Of a stretch of DNA of 64,000 nt, positions 62,308 through 64,000 are shown in pieces. Positions within the stretch are counted from its first letter, which is position 1. Every line of letters starts with the position of its first letter. The notes beneath the pieces are model-generated. The model was not told the DNA's origin. It searched no databases and saw only the letters and a list, made by a program, of their open reading frames with translations. This DNA comes from Pseudomonas sp. NFACC02. Lineage in GTDB: Bacteria; Pseudomonadota; Gammaproteobacteria; Pseudomonadales; Pseudomonadaceae. The stretch covers positions 1-64,000 of the forward strand of contig NZ_FOEO01000023.1 in NCBI RefSeq assembly GCF_900110765.1, given 5' to 3'. A program made the position numbers and the translations under genes.

Positions 62308-62396
62308 TTAGGAGCGCGCTTGCCCGCGATTGCATACGTTCAGACACTCAATGGGCGACTGAACCAACGCGTTCGCGGGCAAGCGCGCTCCTACAA
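62308..62396. repeat. REP inverted pair
   Basis: TTAGGAGCGCGCTTGCCCGC at the left and GCGGGCAAGCGCGCTCCTAC at the right, between hemE and the gltD stop codon. Same family as 5449-5538. Confidence 0.88.
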
Positions 62397-62406
62397 ATTG
62401 GCGTGT

Positions 62407-63825
62407 TTACACGCCCAGGTAATCCAGAATCCCTTCAGCCGCATTGCGCCCTTCGAAGATCGCAGTCACCACCAGGTCTGAACCACGAACCATGTCGCCG
62501 CCGGCGAAGATCTTCGGGTTGCTGGTCTGGTGCTTGAACTTGCCTTGTTCCGGCGCAACCACACGGCCCTGGCTGTCGGTGTCGATGCTGAACTGCTCGA
62601 ACCATGGTGCCGGGCTTGGGCGGAAGCCGAACGCGATGACCACGGCGTCGGCCGGGATGATCTCTTCGGAACCCGGAATCGGCTCAGGGCTGCGACGACC
62701 ACGAGCATCAGGTTCGCCCAGGCGGGTTTCAACGACCTTGACGCCTTCCACCTTGTCTTCGCCCACGATGGCGATCGGCTGGCGGTTGTAGAGGAACTTC
62801 ACGCCTTCTTCCTTGGCGTTTTTCACTTCCTTGCGCGAACCCGGCATGTTTTCTTCGTCGCGACGATACGCACAGGTGACCGACTTGGCGCCCTGACGGA
62901 TCGACGTGCGGTTGCAGTCCATCGCGGTGTCACCGCCACCCAGCACGACGACTTTCTTGCCTTTCATGTCGACGAACGCTTCCGGCGACTTCTCGAAGCC
63001 CAGGTTGCGGTTGACGTTGGCGATCAGGAAATCCAGCGCGTCATGTACACCCGGCAGGTCTTCACCCGGGAACCCACCCTTCATGTAGGTGTACGTGCCC
63101 ATGCCCATGAACACGGCATCGTACTCTTCGAGCAACTGCTCGACCGATACGTCCTTGCCGACTTCGGTATTGAGACGGAACTCGATACCCATGCCGGTGA
63201 AGACTTCGCGGCGATTGCTCAGCACGCTCTTTTCGAGCTTGAACTCGGGGATACCGAAGGTCAGCAGGCCGCCGATTTCCGGGTTCTTGTCGAAGACGAC
63301 CGGGGTCACGCCACCGCGTACCAGCACGTCGGCACAGCCCAGACCCGCAGGACCGGCACCAATGATGGCGACACGCTTGCCGGTTGGCACGACGCGGGAC
63401 ATGTCCGGACGCCAGCCCATGGCGAACGCCGTATCGGTGATGTACTTCTCTACCGAACCGATGGTTACAGCGCCGAAGCCGTCGTTTAGGGTGCACGCAC
63501 CTTCGCACAGACGGTCCTGCGGGCACACACGGCCGCAGACTTCCGGCAGGGTGTTGGTCTGGTGCGACAGCTCGGCCGCCGCGAGGATGTTGCCCTCGGA
63601 CACCAGCTTGAGCCAGTTGGGAATGAAGTTGTGCACCGGGCACTTCCATTCGCAGTACGGGTTACCGCAACCCAGGCAGCGATGAGCCTGATCGGCCGAT
63701 TGCTGGGGTTTGAAGGGTTCGTAGATCTCCACGAACTCTTTCTTGCGTTGACGCAACAGTTTCTTCTTCGGATCTTTGCGCCCGACATCGATGAACTGGA
63801 AGTCGTTACTCAGACGTTCAGCCAT
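62407..63825 (-). CDS. gltD: Glutamate synthase small subunit GltD
   Basis: The 472-aa subunit passes electrons from NADPH to the large subunit. The N-terminal Fe-S region has HRCLGCGNPYCEWKCPVHN and the second cluster CGRVCPQDRLCEGAC. The FAD-binding motif is VAIIGAGPAGLGCA and the NADPH motif VVVLGGGDTAMDC. The start at 63825 (MAERLSND) follows AGGAG; the frame upstream to 63861 is rejected. It is downstream of gltB (C-terminal codons at the window edge) and likely co-transcribed. Confidence 0.97.
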   Translation of the reverse strand: MAERLSNDFQFIDVGRKDPKKKLLRQRKKEFVEIYEPFKPQQSADQAHRCLGCGNPYCEWKCPVHNFIPNWLKLVSEGNILAAAELSHQTNTLPEVCGRVCPQDRLCEGACTLNDGFGAVTIGSVEKYITDTAFAMGWRPDMSRVVPTGKRVAIIGAGPAGLGCADVLVRGGVTPVVFDKNPEIGGLLTFGIPEFKLEKSVLSNRREVFTGMGIEFRLNTEVGKDVSVEQLLEEYDAVFMGMGTYTYMKGGFPGEDLPGVHDALDFLIANVNRNLGFEKSPEAFVDMKGKKVVVLGGGDTAMDCNRTSIRQGAKSVTCAYRRDEENMPGSRKEVKNAKEEGVKFLYNRQPIAIVGEDKVEGVKVVETRLGEPDARGRRSPEPIPGSEEIIPADAVVIAFGFRPSPAPWFEQFSIDTDSQGRVVAPEQGKFKHQTSNPKIFAGGDMVRGSDLVVTAIFEGRNAAEGILDYLGV

Positions 63826-63859
63826 GTTGTTAAAACTCCTGACTGCAGCCTCAAGCGCC

Positions 63860-63935
63860 ATGCTTGAAGCTGCAAGAAAATCATGTTCGCAGGCACTCGC
63901 GCGCTGCCGTTAGCTTGCGGCTTGAAGCTTGCCGC
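63860..63935. repeat. Short iterated sequence between gltB and gltD
   Basis: The units GCTTGAAGCT, TAGCTTGCGG and CTTGAAGCTTGCC are imperfect reiterations of a CTTGAAGCTTG-like motif. A shorter trace (CGCAAGCTGCAAGCC, near 4910) occurs elsewhere in the window. They look like a decayed repeat family rather than a regulatory site. Confidence 0.5.
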
Positions 63936-63947
63936 TGACAGCTGCCC

Positions 63948-64000
63948 TTATTGCGGATTTGCGCGGGTGCTGGACAACAAGGATTTCAGGTTTGCAGCCT
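63948..64000 (-). CDS. gltB: Glutamate synthase large subunit GltB (C-terminal end only)
   Basis: The window cuts the gene: only the last codons are visible on the minus strand, reading AANLKSLLSSTRANPQ and then TAA (63948-63950). The position directly upstream of gltD and the end sequence, which resembles GltB C-termini of Pseudomonas, support the call. The rest lies beyond position 64000. Confidence 0.75.
   Translation of the reverse strand, partial: AANLKSLLSSTRANPQ

Overview
The window is chromosomal DNA from a Pseudomonas of the fluorescens/syringae type. This rests on the gene content and on many interspersed REP palindromes (a TGTAGGAGC...GCTCCTACA family and a GATCGTTCCCACGC...GCGTGGGAACGATC family). 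The outer blocks follow, as I recall it, the P. aeruginosa order dipA-msrA, then acyl-CoA dehydrogenase-nhaP2-mscK-selO, then parA-lysR-MFS-hemE-gltD-gltB. I see no tRNA, rRNA, CRISPR array, insertion sequence or prophage.

Layout. 1-5.5 kb: c-di-GMP phosphodiesterase dipA, msrA, rlmJ, a candidate small RNA and a small conserved ORF. 5.5-16.5 kb: a choline/glycine-betaine island with the regulator gbdR (sigma-54 type promoter), sdaB, the betaine/choline ABC transporter cbcXWV, and betIBA with a clear BetI operator. Choline is imported, oxidised to betaine by BetA and BetB, demethylated elsewhere to glycine and serine, and the serine is deaminated to pyruvate by SdaB. 16.5-27.3 kb: a TldD/TldE-like peptidase pair, a DHA2 MFS exporter, dbpA, a HI0933-type flavoprotein, a YccS-like membrane protein and a solute-binding protein. 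27.6-32.3 kb: elaA, a winged-helix/YgjP metallopeptidase pair, a receiver-PAS-GGDEF-EAL protein and a PL7 alginate lyase. 32.3-38.2 kb: divergent putP/putA with PutA operators between them. 38.2-39.8 kb: a lower-GC accessory patch with a delta-60-repeat protein and ORF debris. 40-41.8 kb: acyl-CoA dehydrogenase.

41.8-47.1 kb is the most unusual part. It holds two tandem, co-directional paralogues of about 860-870 aa. Each has a dermonecrotic-toxin-like N-terminal region, a central hydrophobic hairpin, a conserved acidic motif and a C-terminal ADP-ribosyltransferase domain with an intact R / S-x-S / E-x-E triad. Each start codon is preceded by the same RNA hairpin, with one compensatory base-pair change and a conserved CAAGGAC loop. 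This suggests translational control, possibly by RsmA/RsmE.

47.3-54 kb: nhaP2, an MscK-type mechanosensitive channel, and selO with an SD-overlapping hairpin. 54-64 kb: an unrecognised 323-aa protein, trxC, a PAAR gene whose 3' end runs into a convergent parA gene, a small lipoprotein, a divergent LysR/MFS pair, a higBA toxin-antitoxin module with a 12-bp inverted repeat, hemE, gltD and the last codons of gltB. All calls were made by reading the sequence, without database searches.
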